DNA from: Candidatus Obscuribacterales bacterium
GTDB taxonomy: Bacteria; Cyanobacteriota; Vampirovibrionia; Obscuribacterales; Obscuribacteraceae
NCBI GenBank assembly: GCA_019744775.1
Contig: JAIETZ010000008.1
Coordinates: forward strand, 37,384-101,383
Direction: 5' to 3'
Length of the DNA stretch: 64,000 nt
Part shown: in pieces, positions 1 through 8,832 of the stretch
Layout of the letters: every line of letters begins with the position of its first letter
How positions within the stretch are numbered: position 1 is the stretch's first letter
Notes under the pieces: model-generated
What the model saw: only the letters and a program-made list of their open reading frames with translations
Database searches by the model: none
Told to the model about the DNA's origin: nothing
Program-made: the position numbers and the translations under genes

Positions 1-1144
1 CAGCTGTAGCCAGAAAGCTTGCTCCTTGATACCAGCCGTAGTGTGCTGATACAAGAACGCTTGCTGTGCGCAGACTGTCGTGGTTTCTGCGTTTGTCATC
101 GTTGGGTTTTTGCTGGGTGGTGACCATTTGTCCGACGAAAATATAGGATAGAACAAAGACAACTGCGCCGATGAGTGACTGCACGCCGACGGCAAGCGCT
201 CCTGTCATACCGACAACTGCCTGAGCCAGATAAGATGACTCAAGAATGTTGAAGGTGTGTTCGAAGATGTTGCGGTAGTTCCTGTCTTTTTCGTCGTATA
301 CCTTGGTCATTTCAACAACCAGCTTTTTCAGTCCGCGGCTCACAAAAATGTGGGCGAGCGGGAAGACATCACCAGTAGCTATAAGGAAGGCCACGAAACT
401 CGCCGCCCAGTTGGCATACAATGCAAGACTTGGCGCGATGCTTAAACCTGCTAGGTACTGCGGAGCAGCTTGCGCAGCATAGACGCCAAAGGTTAGAGCG
501 AATACTCTCAGTTGCAGAGTGGATACTAGTGCCCAGAGAGCAGGTATTCCAACGGATGCAACCAATATTCCAACCACCAGACCAACAAGCCCACCAATAA
601 TGTTAGGCATTGCAGTAGCAACATAATTGCCTGCAGCAAACGCTAAGTAGATACTTCCGAAAACGGCTCCGGCGTGTGACACGAAAAGGAGCAATTGAGT
701 CAACCAAGACTTCTCGTGCTCGTATTTGGTTTTGCCGTCTTGGACGTACTTTTCACGATCGACTAGGTTCCAGAGGAATGTGTCGCATTTCCAGCCCCGC
801 AGGTAAAACAGCGGGAAAATGACGTAGAAGCCGAGGGCGGCTAAGCCCAGAGAAGGCAACAAGTACGTTTTCCACGCAGCAAGTTGTTCAAAAGCTTTGA
901 GTGTATAGCCGCAGCCTATGCCAGAGCCTAGTGCGGTAAGAATTCCGAAGAATTTGCGGAATCCGTCCCAACCGTTTTTCGTTTCGTAGGTGCGATCATA
1001 AAGTTGACGGAACGGTTCCAAAATCAAAACAAACGGTAAGGCGATAATCAGCATGATTTTTTCGATCAGGCTGCGTCCCTTGAATCTTTCCAAAAGTTCT
1101 TGAAGGCGATTCGTTTCCTTCTTCTTTTCTGTGTTTGCACTCAT
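1..1144 (-). CDS. Multi-pass membrane protein, C-terminus outside window
   Basis: The minus-strand frame opens at ATG 1142-1144 and stays open to base 1, giving about 381 residues with no stop; the C-terminus lies beyond the window. The start follows a good ribosome binding site (AAAGGAGT, about 11 nt upstream). The first 25 residues are charged (MSANTEKKKE...). At least seven hydrophobic stretches follow, separated by short charged loops (for example around residues 28-45, 68-82, 95-115 and 155-215), so it should be an integral membrane protein. I do not recognise the family and see no catalytic motif. A terminator-like hairpin (1187-1213) sits just upstream in its leader. Confidence 0.8.
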   Translation of the reverse strand, partial: MSANTEKKKETNRLQELLERFKGRSLIEKIMLIIALPFVLILEPFRQLYDRTYETKNGWDGFRKFFGILTALGSGIGCGYTLKAFEQLAAWKTYLLPSLGLAALGFYVIFPLFYLRGWKCDTFLWNLVDREKYVQDGKTKYEHEKSWLTQLLLFVSHAGAVFGSIYLAFAAGNYVATAMPNIIGGLVGLVVGILVASVGIPALWALVSTLQLRVFALTFGVYAAQAAPQYLAGLSIAPSLALYANWAASFVAFLIATGDVFPLAHIFVSRGLKKLVVEMTKVYDEKDRNYRNIFEHTFNILESSYLAQAVVGMTGALAVGVQSLIGAVVFVLSYIFVGQMVTTQQKPNDDKRRNHDSLRTASVLVSAHYGWYQGASFLATA

Positions 1145-1555
1145 AATTGTTTTAACTCCTTTGAGTTGGTGGATGTGACATAGGCAACAAAAAATCGGCA
1201 ACGAAAATTGCCGTAAGCGACGTGATGGGAAATCACGATGAAAAAATACGAGCTAGCACGGCATAGCAAAGACGGTGCTAGGCGAAGTTCAGCAGGAACA
1301 ACGCTATTGGATTGCAGTACGATTTAGCACGCGCGCATTGCATGCACTGAAAAAAGTCTGTAAGCCGCGGGAAATACTGGGTTTTTCTTGTTGCTTGGAA
1401 TTTCTCTTTAAAAGACAAATTTATATAGACAAAGAGACTCTACCACTTTGCAAGATGGCAAAATCAATAGATGTGAGCAGGTATTTAGAGAAGAAGCAAC
1501 AGCGAGAGTGCAAGATTGCGATGAGCAATCTGGAACAAAGCGTGGGTTGCGCGAG
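1145..1555. other. 411-bp intergenic region
   Basis: Apart from the hairpin at 1187-1213 and the ribosome binding site of the gene starting at 1144, I see no convincing feature. A GTG-started plus-strand frame (1275-1559, 94 codons) has no clear ribosome binding site, odd composition and runs into the end of trmD, so I do not call it. Confidence 0.4.
1187..1213 (-). terminator. Terminator-like hairpin in leader of the 1144 gene
   Basis: Stem CGGCAA/TTGCCG (1196-1201 and 1208-1213) with a CGAAAA loop, followed on the minus strand by a run of T. It lies 43 nt before the start codon at 1144 and about 340 nt after trmD. It could end a trmD read-through transcript or act as an attenuator. Confidence 0.5.
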
Positions 1556-2296
1556 CTAGCGAAGGTCGAGCTTGCGAGAACGGAGCATATCTAGATATTC
1601 TTTGTCTTCTTTAGAAAGATTAGCGCCAGTTAGTAAATCTGGACGACGCTCGAATGTTCGCTTTAACGCTTGCTGCCTACGCCATTTATCTACGAGTTTA
1701 TGATTACCGGAGCGTAATATTTCCGGTACTTCCATGCCTCGGAAAATTGCCGGCTTCGTATATTGCGGTCCTTCAAGCAAACTTTCCACAAATGATTCAT
1801 GTGCCAGTGAAATTGATTTGCCGATTACTCCCGGCACAAGACGACTAACAGCATCGATTACGGCGTTAGCAGGTAATTCGCCGCCCGTCATAACAAAATC
1901 ACCGATTGAAACTTCGTGGGTGGCGAGTGTTCTTATGCGTTCATCAAAACCTTCGTAGTGGCCGCAGAGCAAAGTTATTGCTTTGTGCGTTGATAATTCT
2001 TCGGCAAAATCTTGTTTGAATGGTTTTCCTTGCGGGCTCATCAGCAGAACAGGAGTCGATGTATCGCGTGGTATAGATTCAAAGGCGGCAAAGAAAGGCT
2101 CCGGCAATAAAACCATGCCTGCGCCGCCGCCATAAGGCGTATCGTCGACTTTTTTGTAGTTATCGGTGACGAAGTCGCGGGGATTATAGGTATCGACTTT
2201 TATCTTCTCGGCTTTGATCCCGCGCCCGACAATGCTTGTCGAGCAATAGTTGCGGATTATCTCGGGAAAGAGAGTGACGACGTGAAAATTCAACAT
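1556..2296 (-). CDS. trmD: tRNA (guanine-N1)-methyltransferase TrmD
   Basis: A 246-residue protein of normal TrmD length. It would methylate N1 of G37 in tRNAs using S-adenosylmethionine, which prevents frameshifting. Recognisable family segments are the N-terminal FHVVTLFPE, the YGGGAGM loop near residue 56, GDFVMTGGELPA of the knotted SAM site, and the C-terminal PEILRSGNH. The start at 2296 lies only 18 nt downstream of a strong terminator-like hairpin that follows the HU gene, so either transcription reads through or the promoter is upstream of the hairpin. There is no neighbouring rimM, rpsP or rplS, the usual partners in many bacteria. Confidence 0.96.
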   Translation of the reverse strand: MLNFHVVTLFPEIIRNYCSTSIVGRGIKAEKIKVDTYNPRDFVTDNYKKVDDTPYGGGAGMVLLPEPFFAAFESIPRDTSTPVLLMSPQGKPFKQDFAEELSTHKAITLLCGHYEGFDERIRTLATHEVSIGDFVMTGGELPANAVIDAVSRLVPGVIGKSISLAHESFVESLLEGPQYTKPAIFRGMEVPEILRSGNHKLVDKWRRQQALKRTFERRPDLLTGANLSKEDKEYLDMLRSRKLDLR

Positions 2297-2313
2297 AACC
2301 CGACTATTGAACC

Positions 2314-2350
2314 ATAAAAAAAGGTCGACCCGTGAGAGTCGACCTTTTTG
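2314..2350 (-). terminator. Intrinsic terminator between HU and trmD
   Basis: Stem AGGTCGAC/GTCGACCT (2322-2329 and 2338-2345) with an 8-nt loop. On the minus strand it is followed by seven T residues. It should end the HU transcript; the trmD start codon is only 18 nt further on. Confidence 0.8.
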
Positions 2351-2407
2351 TGAATTTGGAATGTAGAAGTATTACCTAACCTAATCCAACCTAATTCCGG
2401 TAGAGAT

Positions 2408-2806
2408 TTATCTTCTCTTGCCTTTCTTAGCGGACTTTTTAGCTGGCTTAGCAGCTTTCTTAACGGTCTTAGCAGCTTTGGCTGGTTTAGCAGCTTTTGG
2501 CTTAGCGATGCTCAAAGCTGGTTGCTTTGCGCGGCCGTTGATGATGTCCTTCAGTTCTTTACCAGCGCGGAAAGCCGGAACTTTGGCTGCAGCGATTTTC
2601 AATGGAGCCAATGTTCTTGGGTTGCGGCCGGTACGGGCCTTACGATTACGACGCTCAAATGTGCCGAAGCCGACCAAGGTAACCTTGTCGCCTTTGGCCA
2701 AAGAGCCAGTGATGCAATATACGAGTGCCGAAAGTGTTTTGCTAACTTCGGTCTTTGGTTGATGTGTAGCAGAAGCTACGCTTTCAACGAGCTCAGCTCG
2801 GTTCAT
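2408..2806 (-). CDS. HU-family nucleoid protein with basic tail
   Basis: 132 residues from ATG at 2806, chosen because AAGGAGG sits 7 nt upstream; a longer frame from 2836 has no such site. Residues 1-90 are a DNA-binding HU/IHF domain: MNRAELVE start, VGFGTFERR, then RTGRNPRT and the VPAFRAGKELK arm-proximal segment. The last 40 residues are a Lys/Ala/Pro-rich tail (AKPAKKSAKKGKRR) resembling histone H1-type extensions, which in other bacteria add non-specific DNA binding and compaction. It is followed by a strong terminator and preceded by a plausible sigma-70 promoter. Confidence 0.93.
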   Translation of the reverse strand: MNRAELVESVASATHQPKTEVSKTLSALVYCITGSLAKGDKVTLVGFGTFERRNRKARTGRNPRTLAPLKIAAAKVPAFRAGKELKDIINGRAKQPALSIAKPKAAKPAKAAKTVKKAAKPAKKSAKKGKRR

Positions 2807-2854
2807 GCAATTCCCTCCTTGTGGAAATATGCTCATTCCAACTCACAGCGGGTG

Positions 2855-2883
2855 ATGATAGCACCCTCAATTTGAATAAACAA
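2855..2883 (-). promoter_or_regulatory. Putative promoter of HU gene
   Basis: On the minus strand TTGTTT and TATCAT are separated by 17 nt, close to the sigma-70 consensus. They lie about 50-75 nt upstream of the HU start codon. Confidence 0.5.
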
Positions 2884-3103
2884 GCCAATTTCGAAAAAAT
2901 CTCTTTTGTGCATCGCATCGAAATACCGATGGCCGCTTCATTTCAGCAAGTGCGATTTTTGCGCGTTTATTGAAGTGCTGATTATCAGCGCGTCTTGAAA
3001 TGTAGGGCAGCACAGCGTTTCGGGGAATGTAGATACCAAGGGGCTTTCAATAAAATCTGCGTTTTACTCCTTCACTAATATGCACTATTCATGCGGCATA
3101 CCG

Positions 3104-3109
3104 TATAAT
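3104..3109 (+). promoter_or_regulatory. Putative -10 box of propeller gene
   Basis: TATAAT 44 nt before the ATG at 3153. The -35 candidate (TGCACT, 3081-3086, 17-nt spacing) is weak. Confidence 0.4.
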
Positions 3110-3152
3110 TCATCCTCATAAAACTCGTAACACTTTCTAGACGAGAGAAGAA

Positions 3153-4319
3153 ATGATCAACAAAAAAGTCTTTGTCGCGTTATCTGTAGTGCTGGGAATC
3201 TGTGCAGCAACTGCTGTTCGAAGTGAACAAGCTCCGACTGCTGTGGCACCTACAATGACCGTTCAGCCATCTGCAAAAGACTCCGAATGGATGATGTTCC
3301 ACAATAACTTGGGACGCACAGGCGCTGTAATGCCGGGCAATGTCTACAATTCAAACGGCACATTGCGCTGGTTGTTTCCGGGTGAAGGAATCATCGATTC
3401 GTCGCCCTGTATTGCTAAAGGCGTCGTATATGTAGGCTGCGATGACGGATATCTCTATGCTGTCGATGAACGCATGGGTAAGATGATCTGGCGCACAAAG
3501 TTGGCGGGCAAGCTTAAATCATCGCCTCTTGTTGCAGACGGCGCTGTTTATGTTGGCTCCGAAGACTCTAAAGTCTATGCACTTTCTGCAAAGACAGGCG
3601 AAATTTTGTGGACTTGTTCGACTGGACAAAATGTCACTTCCTCGCCGTTGCTCTATAACGGATATATATATGTAGGCAGCTGGGACGGTAATGTATACGC
3701 CATAGATGCCAAGTCAGGGCAGGTTTCCTGGAAATTTCAGGGAGACGGAAGAATTACCTCTTCACCTGCATGTGGGAACGACACGATATTTGTTACTTCA
3801 CACGGCGGGTATTTGTACGCGCTTAATCCGACAAACGGAAACTTGAAGTGGAAGTATCAGACACGCGGCAAGATTTTTTCATCGCCGATGGTTCTTGATG
3901 GAACAGTCTACTTCGGTAGTTGGGATAAAACCTTCTATGCTCTCAATGCTGCAACCGGCGCTACGAAATGGAAGCTCACCATGAATGAGTCATTCAGCAT
4001 TTCGCCAGCTGGTGTAGGAAACAGGCTTTTTGTCGGCAACGATGATTTGAAAATGTATTGCCTAGATACAGCCAACGGTAGAATGCTTTGGAAGACATTG
4101 CTCAATAGTCCTGTTCCATTGCTGTCGTCGTCACCGGCAATTGCTGGAGACATGATGTTTGTCGGAAGTTCAGACGGCAATGTCTATGCGATCAATATAC
4201 GCAACGGCGCTATTAAGTGGAAATACAAAACACAACGTCCAATCGTGAGTTCACCCGCTGTAACGCCAAACGGCGTCTGCGTAGGCAGCCAGGATGGAAA
4301 TTTGTATTTATTGAACTGA
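3153..4319 (+). CDS. Exported PQQ-like beta-propeller protein
   Basis: 388 residues. A signal peptide spans about residues 1-25 (charged start, hydrophobic core, then RSEQAP). The rest is eight repeats of the pattern YVGSxDGxVYAxxxxxGxxxWK, the PQQ-binding-like/WD-type blade also found in BamB, so an eight-bladed propeller is expected. Such proteins bind quinone cofactors, act as scaffolds or help outer-membrane assembly; the sequence alone does not choose between these. There is no dehydrogenase domain or cytochrome motif. The start has GAGAGAAGAA just before ATG. The stop codon is the first three bases of a perfect 32-bp palindrome. Confidence 0.9.
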   Translation: MINKKVFVALSVVLGICAATAVRSEQAPTAVAPTMTVQPSAKDSEWMMFHNNLGRTGAVMPGNVYNSNGTLRWLFPGEGIIDSSPCIAKGVVYVGCDDGYLYAVDERMGKMIWRTKLAGKLKSSPLVADGAVYVGSEDSKVYALSAKTGEILWTCSTGQNVTSSPLLYNGYIYVGSWDGNVYAIDAKSGQVSWKFQGDGRITSSPACGNDTIFVTSHGGYLYALNPTNGNLKWKYQTRGKIFSSPMVLDGTVYFGSWDKTFYALNAATGATKWKLTMNESFSISPAGVGNRLFVGNDDLKMYCLDTANGRMLWKTLLNSPVPLLSSSPAIAGDMMFVGSSDGNVYAINIRNGAIKWKYKTQRPIVSSPAVTPNGVCVGSQDGNLYLLN

Positions 4320-4348
4320 CAGAGTGTGCGCTAGCGCACACTCTGTCA
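4317..4348. repeat. Perfect 32-bp palindrome overlapping a stop codon
   Basis: Each arm is 16 nt (TGACAGAGTGTGCGCT and its exact complement) with no loop. The first TGA is the stop codon of the propeller gene. It could fold as a long hairpin at the 3' end, but there is no T run, so it is not a classical terminator. Its right end merges into the GTCATCTCGAG repeat. Confidence 0.8.
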
Positions 4349-4503
4349 TCTCGAGCGAGCAATGAGACGACCCTGTGGGTCGTCGAGTGTGAGTCGAGAG
4401 ATCTGCGACATGTATACGATGAGGCCCTTGATCAAGAGCCGCTGCGATAAGCTGTAGCAGATCTCTCCACTGCGGCTGCTGCGCAGCCTTCGGTCGAGAT
4501 GAC
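4345..4503. repeat. GTCAT-type long inverted repeat, copy 1
   Basis: Begins GTCATCTCGAG and ends with the inverse form TCGAGATGAC. Internal segments (gagatct... agatctctccac) resemble the other copies at 18150, 26819 and 60960. It lies between the convergent propeller and M23 genes. Confidence 0.7.
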
Positions 4504-4508
4504 TAACC

Positions 4509-5249
4509 TTACAATGCATCAAACCCGGGCGGGGCGGCTTCTGCTTCGCCTTCGGGGAGATCGTCTTTGTCCGTGTGCGTCGGCACCGCTTTCGGTGGTG
4601 CTTTCTTAAATGCTTCGATATTACGAGCCGCTGCCATCTGCACGCCGGCTGTCCTCATCGCTTTTACGTAATCAGGCACTTCTTTAAGAAAGGCCATCGG
4701 GTCAACATACTGGCGGTCAGGCCACAGAAGCACTGTGTAGTGAACATGGACGCCGGTTGATCTCCCTGTAGAGCCAGCGTAGCCTACAACCGTGCCGCGG
4801 CGAATCCACTGATTTGGCAGAACGAAATACGCATTCATGTGGCCCGTAATCGTGCTCAAGTTAAAAGCCGGATGATAGACCTCAACGGCAACACCAAGAT
4901 TGCCGCGCCAACCAACGCGGGTTACGATTCCATCGAGTAGACAATAGACTTTGTCATTGAGTTTTGCGCTGAGGTCAACGCCGCTGTGAAAAGAACCGTG
5001 CTGTCCTGTCACTGGGTGCGTTCGATAACCGGCATTAGATGTAACAAGTCCCATTCCCACAGGTGAGTACGCCAAATCGTCGCGCAAAGGTGCCCACATC
5101 AGCCACGGGCGATAATACGGATCGCTAATAGCTGGACGAGCTGGTGCCGTTGGCTTAGCCACCGGCTTGCTCCAGGCGAGTGACTGGGTTGCAGCTGCAA
5201 ACAATGCGGCAATAACCAGGAGTTTAACGGATCTAGATGGACGCGTCAT
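4509..5249 (-). CDS. Exported M23 (LytM) peptidase
   Basis: 246 residues with a signal peptide (about 1-26, ending SLAWS), a Pro/Ala-rich linker and an M23 domain at about 70-190. Zinc ligands are visible: H88 and D92 in HSGVD, and H168/H170 in VHVH, with the supporting H137 in TGHMN. Active M23 enzymes cut peptidoglycan cross-bridges or stem peptides in the periplasm, so this is probably a cell-wall hydrolase for growth or division. It lies 29 nt downstream of gatB on the same strand and may be the last gene of that operon. Confidence 0.92.
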   Translation of the reverse strand: MTRPSRSVKLLVIAALFAAATQSLAWSKPVAKPTAPARPAISDPYYRPWLMWAPLRDDLAYSPVGMGLVTSNAGYRTHPVTGQHGSFHSGVDLSAKLNDKVYCLLDGIVTRVGWRGNLGVAVEVYHPAFNLSTITGHMNAYFVLPNQWIRRGTVVGYAGSTGRSTGVHVHYTVLLWPDRQYVDPMAFLKEVPDYVKAMRTAGVQMAAARNIEAFKKAPPKAVPTHTDKDDLPEGEAEAAPPGFDAL

Positions 5250-5278
5250 TTTTCAAACTTACCACGAATTGAAACTCG

Positions 5279-6709
5279 CTACTTCAACATTTCATCGAGC
5301 AATTTGTTGACTATTTGTGGATTGGCTTTGCCTTTCGTAGCTTTCATTGCCTCACCAAAGAAATACTGACGCAATTTGGTCTTACCACTTCGGAATTCTT
5401 CCAGTTGTCCCGGATTGTCATTGATGATTTTGGCGACTGTGTCTTTCAAACCGGCTTCATCACTAATTTGCGCGAGACCTTTTTCTTTAATGACGTCTTC
5501 AACGTTGCCTGCTTTCGCAAGAATTTCTGCAAGCACTTGTTTGGCTGTCGTTGAACTTAAAACACCCTTGCCGATTGCATCCACCAAATCACGCACATTT
5601 TCCGGTGTCATTGGTGTTTCATTGATGTCTAGCTTGTTCTCTTTTAAATGAGCTGTTACCGGGCCTATTAACCAGTTGGCTGCTTGTTTTGCAGGCGTGC
5701 CAAGCTTCAAAACAACATCGAAGAAATCGCTTAGTTCTTTGGAGTCAACTAAAACTATGGCATCGTCTAGAGAGAGTTGTGATTGCTCGACATAACGAGT
5801 ACGTCTTGCTTCAGGCAATTCCGGTAATGTCTTTCTGATTTCTTCAACCCAGGCGCGATCAATTGCAAGTGGCACCAGATCCGGCTCCGGGAAATATCTG
5901 TAATCATGCGCTTCTTCTTTTGAGCGCATAGGGAATGTTGTCCCAGTTGATTCATTCCACAGTCGTGTCTCTTGTACAACACGTTCGCCTTTATCTAATA
6001 ATTCACTTTGGCGCTCAATCTCTGATTGAATTGCTCTTTGCACAGCGCGGAAGCTGTTCATGTTTTTGATTTCAGCCTTGGTGCCGAATTCTTTTTGTCC
6101 GACTGGACGAATGGATACGTTGGCGTCGCAACGGAAGCTTCCTTCTTCTAGGTTGCCGTCGCAAATGTCGATGTAGCGCACAATAGTGCGTAGCTCTTCT
6201 AGATATGCGCGCGCTTCTTCCGGTGAGCGCATGTCAGGTTCGCTGACAATTTCTAAAAGCGCAATCCCACAGCGATTGTAATCAGCCAAGCTGTAGTCGG
6301 ATCCATGCAAGCCGGCCGCGCCTGCGTGTACTAATTTGCCGGCGTCTTCTTCCAGGTGCGCTCGGTGAATGCGCAGTTTTTTACCATTGATAGTTAGATG
6401 ACCGCCAAGACAAACAGGTTGATCGAATTGTGATATTTGATAGTCTTTAGGCAAGTCTGGATAGAAGTAATTTTTGCGATCGAATTTGCTTGTTTCGGAT
6501 ATTTCGCAATTCAAAGCGAGTCCAGTTCTAATGGCGAACTCCACTGCACGCTTGTTTAAAACAGGTAATACACCGGGCATGCCTAAACAAACAGGACACA
6601 CGTGATCATTTGGATTGCCGCCGAAGTCGGTGGGGCAACCGCAAAAGATTTTTGACTTTGTCTTGAGTTGTGCGTGCACCTCAAGACCAATTACTGCTTC
6701 GTATTTCAC
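5279..6709 (-). CDS. gatB: Asp-tRNA(Asn)/Glu-tRNA(Gln) amidotransferase subunit B
   Basis: 476 residues, standard GatB length. It starts with GTG behind AAAGG. With GatA and GatC it transamidates mischarged Glu-tRNA(Gln) or Asp-tRNA(Asn); GatB carries the kinase-like site and binds tRNA. Typical segments are YEAVIGLEVHAQL, CPVCLGMPG with its Cys pair, the SLADYNRCG and EIVSEPD segments, and a C-terminal YqeY-like tail ending KGKANPQIVNKLL. GatA and GatC are not in the window. It lies downstream of the MCE lipid transporter operon. Confidence 0.97.
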   Translation of the reverse strand: MKYEAVIGLEVHAQLKTKSKIFCGCPTDFGGNPNDHVCPVCLGMPGVLPVLNKRAVEFAIRTGLALNCEISETSKFDRKNYFYPDLPKDYQISQFDQPVCLGGHLTINGKKLRIHRAHLEEDAGKLVHAGAAGLHGSDYSLADYNRCGIALLEIVSEPDMRSPEEARAYLEELRTIVRYIDICDGNLEEGSFRCDANVSIRPVGQKEFGTKAEIKNMNSFRAVQRAIQSEIERQSELLDKGERVVQETRLWNESTGTTFPMRSKEEAHDYRYFPEPDLVPLAIDRAWVEEIRKTLPELPEARRTRYVEQSQLSLDDAIVLVDSKELSDFFDVVLKLGTPAKQAANWLIGPVTAHLKENKLDINETPMTPENVRDLVDAIGKGVLSSTTAKQVLAEILAKAGNVEDVIKEKGLAQISDEAGLKDTVAKIINDNPGQLEEFRSGKTKLRQYFFGEAMKATKGKANPQIVNKLLDEMLK

Positions 6710-6733
6710 TTCTAGCCTTTCTCTTCAAATTTC

Positions 6734-6756
6734 GGGCGCATGCAATGCGCCCCTAC
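6734..6756 (-). repeat. REP-like palindrome, copy 1
   Basis: GGGCGCATGCAATGCGCCC followed by CTAC, the minus-strand orientation of the window-wide 23-bp element. It lies between gatB and the MCE gene. Confidence 0.85.
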
Positions 6757-6769
6757 AAAGGACAACGAG

Positions 6770-8008
6770 TTAGTGGGCTGGTTTCAGATCCACGCCTGCT
6801 TGTTGTTCGATTTCATCTGGTGGAAGTTTTCCCGGGCGACCAATCATCATGTGGAAAAGCGGTGCGCGCTTGCCCAGTATTTGATTGAGTTGACGTGCAG
6901 CGATATCCACGTTGTTTGCGGCCGACTTCATTTTCGCCATTGTTTGTGTGAGATCAGACTTGAAGTTTGCATCCTTCATCATTTCGTCAGCCTTGGTCAT
7001 CGCATCTTTGGCTGATGCAACGGCTTCTTTGATGTCTGAGCGCAAGCCTTGATCGTTAGCAACCTTGTCTACGATTTGCATCGATCTGCTGATGTTTTGT
7101 GTTGAATCATTGATTTTTTGCAGCATCGTCAAGATATCGCCACGAATTTGTTGATCACCTAGAGTGGTGTTTAGCTCGTGAACTGTGGCAGAAACAGTGT
7201 TGGCTGTTTCGCGAGCCATTTGCACAGTTTCTTTTAAATCAGATGAGAGTGCAGGCGAATCCAACAATTTGTTGACTTTGCCTGTGGCACCCCGCATATC
7301 GCTAGACAGCAAAGAGATGTTGTCCAGGGTGCTGCTGCCGTGCGCAAAAAATTGGCTCGCAGATGAAGCAACTGTGCCAATTTTTCTCGATGTGTCATTA
7401 ACTGAATCAGCAACGGTGGCAAATCTGTCCATGTTCTTGTTCAGTTTTACAGAAGCATCAGTCAAGTTCTCCATTGCTTCGCCGGATTTTTCCAGCGCGC
7501 GCTCGAAGCTCTTGCCGCTCTTGCCTGTGGTTATGGTGTTAGCCACCTTTTGAATTTTGGAAGCCACATCGTTGACGATCATCTCAACACGGACAGGATC
7601 TTGTCCTAGCACTATCGCGCCCTCGGCAATAGCTACTGGTTCCGGCTCACCAGGCTTTCTGTCGGGCATGGTTATTTCGATGTACTTGGCGCCGACTAGT
7701 CCAAGGGTTTGGATGGTGAATGTCGACCCGACAGGCACCTTTACGTTTTCCGCGGTGATTTTCAGATATGTGTTGACTTCTGATTGTCGGACTAGCTTGA
7801 TGTCCTCAACCACGCCGACGCGTACGCCGTTGATGTTAACCGTGGCATTCTTATTTAAGCCGGCAACGTCATGGAAGCGGGCAATAAAGCGTTGTGGCGG
7901 ATGTAGCAGGGAAGCGCTTTTTAGCCAACCCCATCCCCAGATTAATAGTCCAAGTGCCACTAATGTGAACAGCCCGACCCTGATTTCGTAATTTGCTTTA
8001 GTTGCCAT
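6770..8008 (-). CDS. MCE-domain (MlaD-type) lipid transport protein
   Basis: 412 residues. One N-terminal membrane anchor (about 11-29) is followed by an MCE domain (about 38-115: FHDVAGLNKNATVNINGVRVGVV...). A long helical region of weak heptads rich in NTISR and AKDAM-type segments follows. MCE proteins form hexameric rings or tubes in the periplasm that carry phospholipids between membranes, fed by an MlaE/MlaF ABC complex. The ATPase and two permeases lie directly upstream, so this is the substrate-binding/tunnel part of one transporter. Start ATG follows AGAAGGATAA. Confidence 0.93.
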   Translation of the reverse strand: MATKANYEIRVGLFTLVALGLLIWGWGWLKSASLLHPPQRFIARFHDVAGLNKNATVNINGVRVGVVEDIKLVRQSEVNTYLKITAENVKVPVGSTFTIQTLGLVGAKYIEITMPDRKPGEPEPVAIAEGAIVLGQDPVRVEMIVNDVASKIQKVANTITTGKSGKSFERALEKSGEAMENLTDASVKLNKNMDRFATVADSVNDTSRKIGTVASSASQFFAHGSSTLDNISLLSSDMRGATGKVNKLLDSPALSSDLKETVQMARETANTVSATVHELNTTLGDQQIRGDILTMLQKINDSTQNISRSMQIVDKVANDQGLRSDIKEAVASAKDAMTKADEMMKDANFKSDLTQTMAKMKSAANNVDIAARQLNQILGKRAPLFHMMIGRPGKLPPDEIEQQAGVDLKPAH

Positions 8009-8062
8009 TTATCCTTCTCACCTTTTCTGTCTACTGGCTTCCGTTGTTCGTTCAAGTCGTCC

Positions 8063-8827
8063 TTAAACCTTACCGGCTAACATCGGTCCTTCCCGAGTTG
8101 CTTTTGCAAACTGGATGATATACGGGTTGGTTGAATTCAGGGCCTCGTGAGGCTTACCTTCCCAGACTACCACGCCTTGATTCAATAGGATTGCCCTGTG
8201 TGCCGTTCTTGTCCATGTGGAAAACTGGTGGGTCACCACAATGCCGGCTGCATGCAGCTGCTTTTCCAGCTCAATCATATAGTCTTCAATGACGGTCGAC
8301 ATTACAGGATCCAGACCCGTGGTCGGTTCATCATAGAGGATAATTTGCGGATCATTGACGATGGCTCTGGCAAAACTAGTCCTCTTTTGTTGTCCACCGG
8401 ATAGCTGGGTGGGGAAGGAGTCAATATAATCGGCCAAACCGACTAACGTTAAATCCTCCAAAATTGCTTTATCCTGTTCCCGTTTTGGCAGCTTGCGTTC
8501 TCTTAGAGCCAGTGCCAGGTTTTCCCGAACAGTGAGCGAGTTTAAAAGAGCCGATCCTTGGAAAACCAAGCCGATCTGCTCTGAATTAAGGGTGATTGTG
8601 CCTGCATCCGGCTCGAGTAAGCCCGTGATTAGTTTGAGCAAAGTTGATTTGCCGCAACCCGAAGGACCAATAATAGCGAGCATCTCGCCGGGGAAAACTT
8701 CAAAGCTGATGCCTTTTAAAACTTCTCGCCCGTTGAAGGATTTGCGCAATCCTTCGACCTTAATCATCGGCTCGGAAGCCTTTGAAAATGACGGTAACGA
8801 ACTAGGTGGTATAGGTTGGCTTGTCAT
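8063..8827 (-). CDS. ABC transporter ATPase, MlaF type
   Basis: 254 residues. Walker A GPSGCGKST at 54-62, signature LSGGQQKR at 142-149, Walker B IILYDEP at 162-168 and a His switch in VTHQF. It energises MlaE-type permeases in the inner membrane to move lipids through the MCE protein encoded downstream. The start at 8827 is only 5 nt after the permease stop and has no strong ribosome binding site, suggesting coupling; Met21 is an alternative start. The C-terminus is short, as in MlaF proteins. Confidence 0.93.
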   Translation of the reverse strand: MTSQPIPPSSLPSFSKASEPMIKVEGLRKSFNGREVLKGISFEVFPGEMLAIIGPSGCGKSTLLKLITGLLEPDAGTITLNSEQIGLVFQGSALLNSLTVRENLALALRERKLPKREQDKAILEDLTLVGLADYIDSFPTQLSGGQQKRTSFARAIVNDPQIILYDEPTTGLDPVMSTVIEDYMIELEKQLHAAGIVVTHQFSTWTRTAHRAILLNQGVVVWEGKPHEALNSTNPYIIQFAKATREGPMLAGKV

Positions 8828-8832
8828 TGTTT

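Larger units (their letters stand above)
2807..3152. other. Divergent promoter region, HU / propeller gene
   Basis: This 346-bp gap separates divergent genes. It carries the HU promoter on the minus strand, a TATAAT at 3104-3109 ahead of the plus-strand propeller gene, and no sign of a further gene. Confidence 0.5.

Noticed and set aside
1275..1559. 94-codon plus-strand frame from a GTG
   Set aside because: No ribosome binding site, unusual residue use and antisense overlap with the end of trmD; most likely chance.
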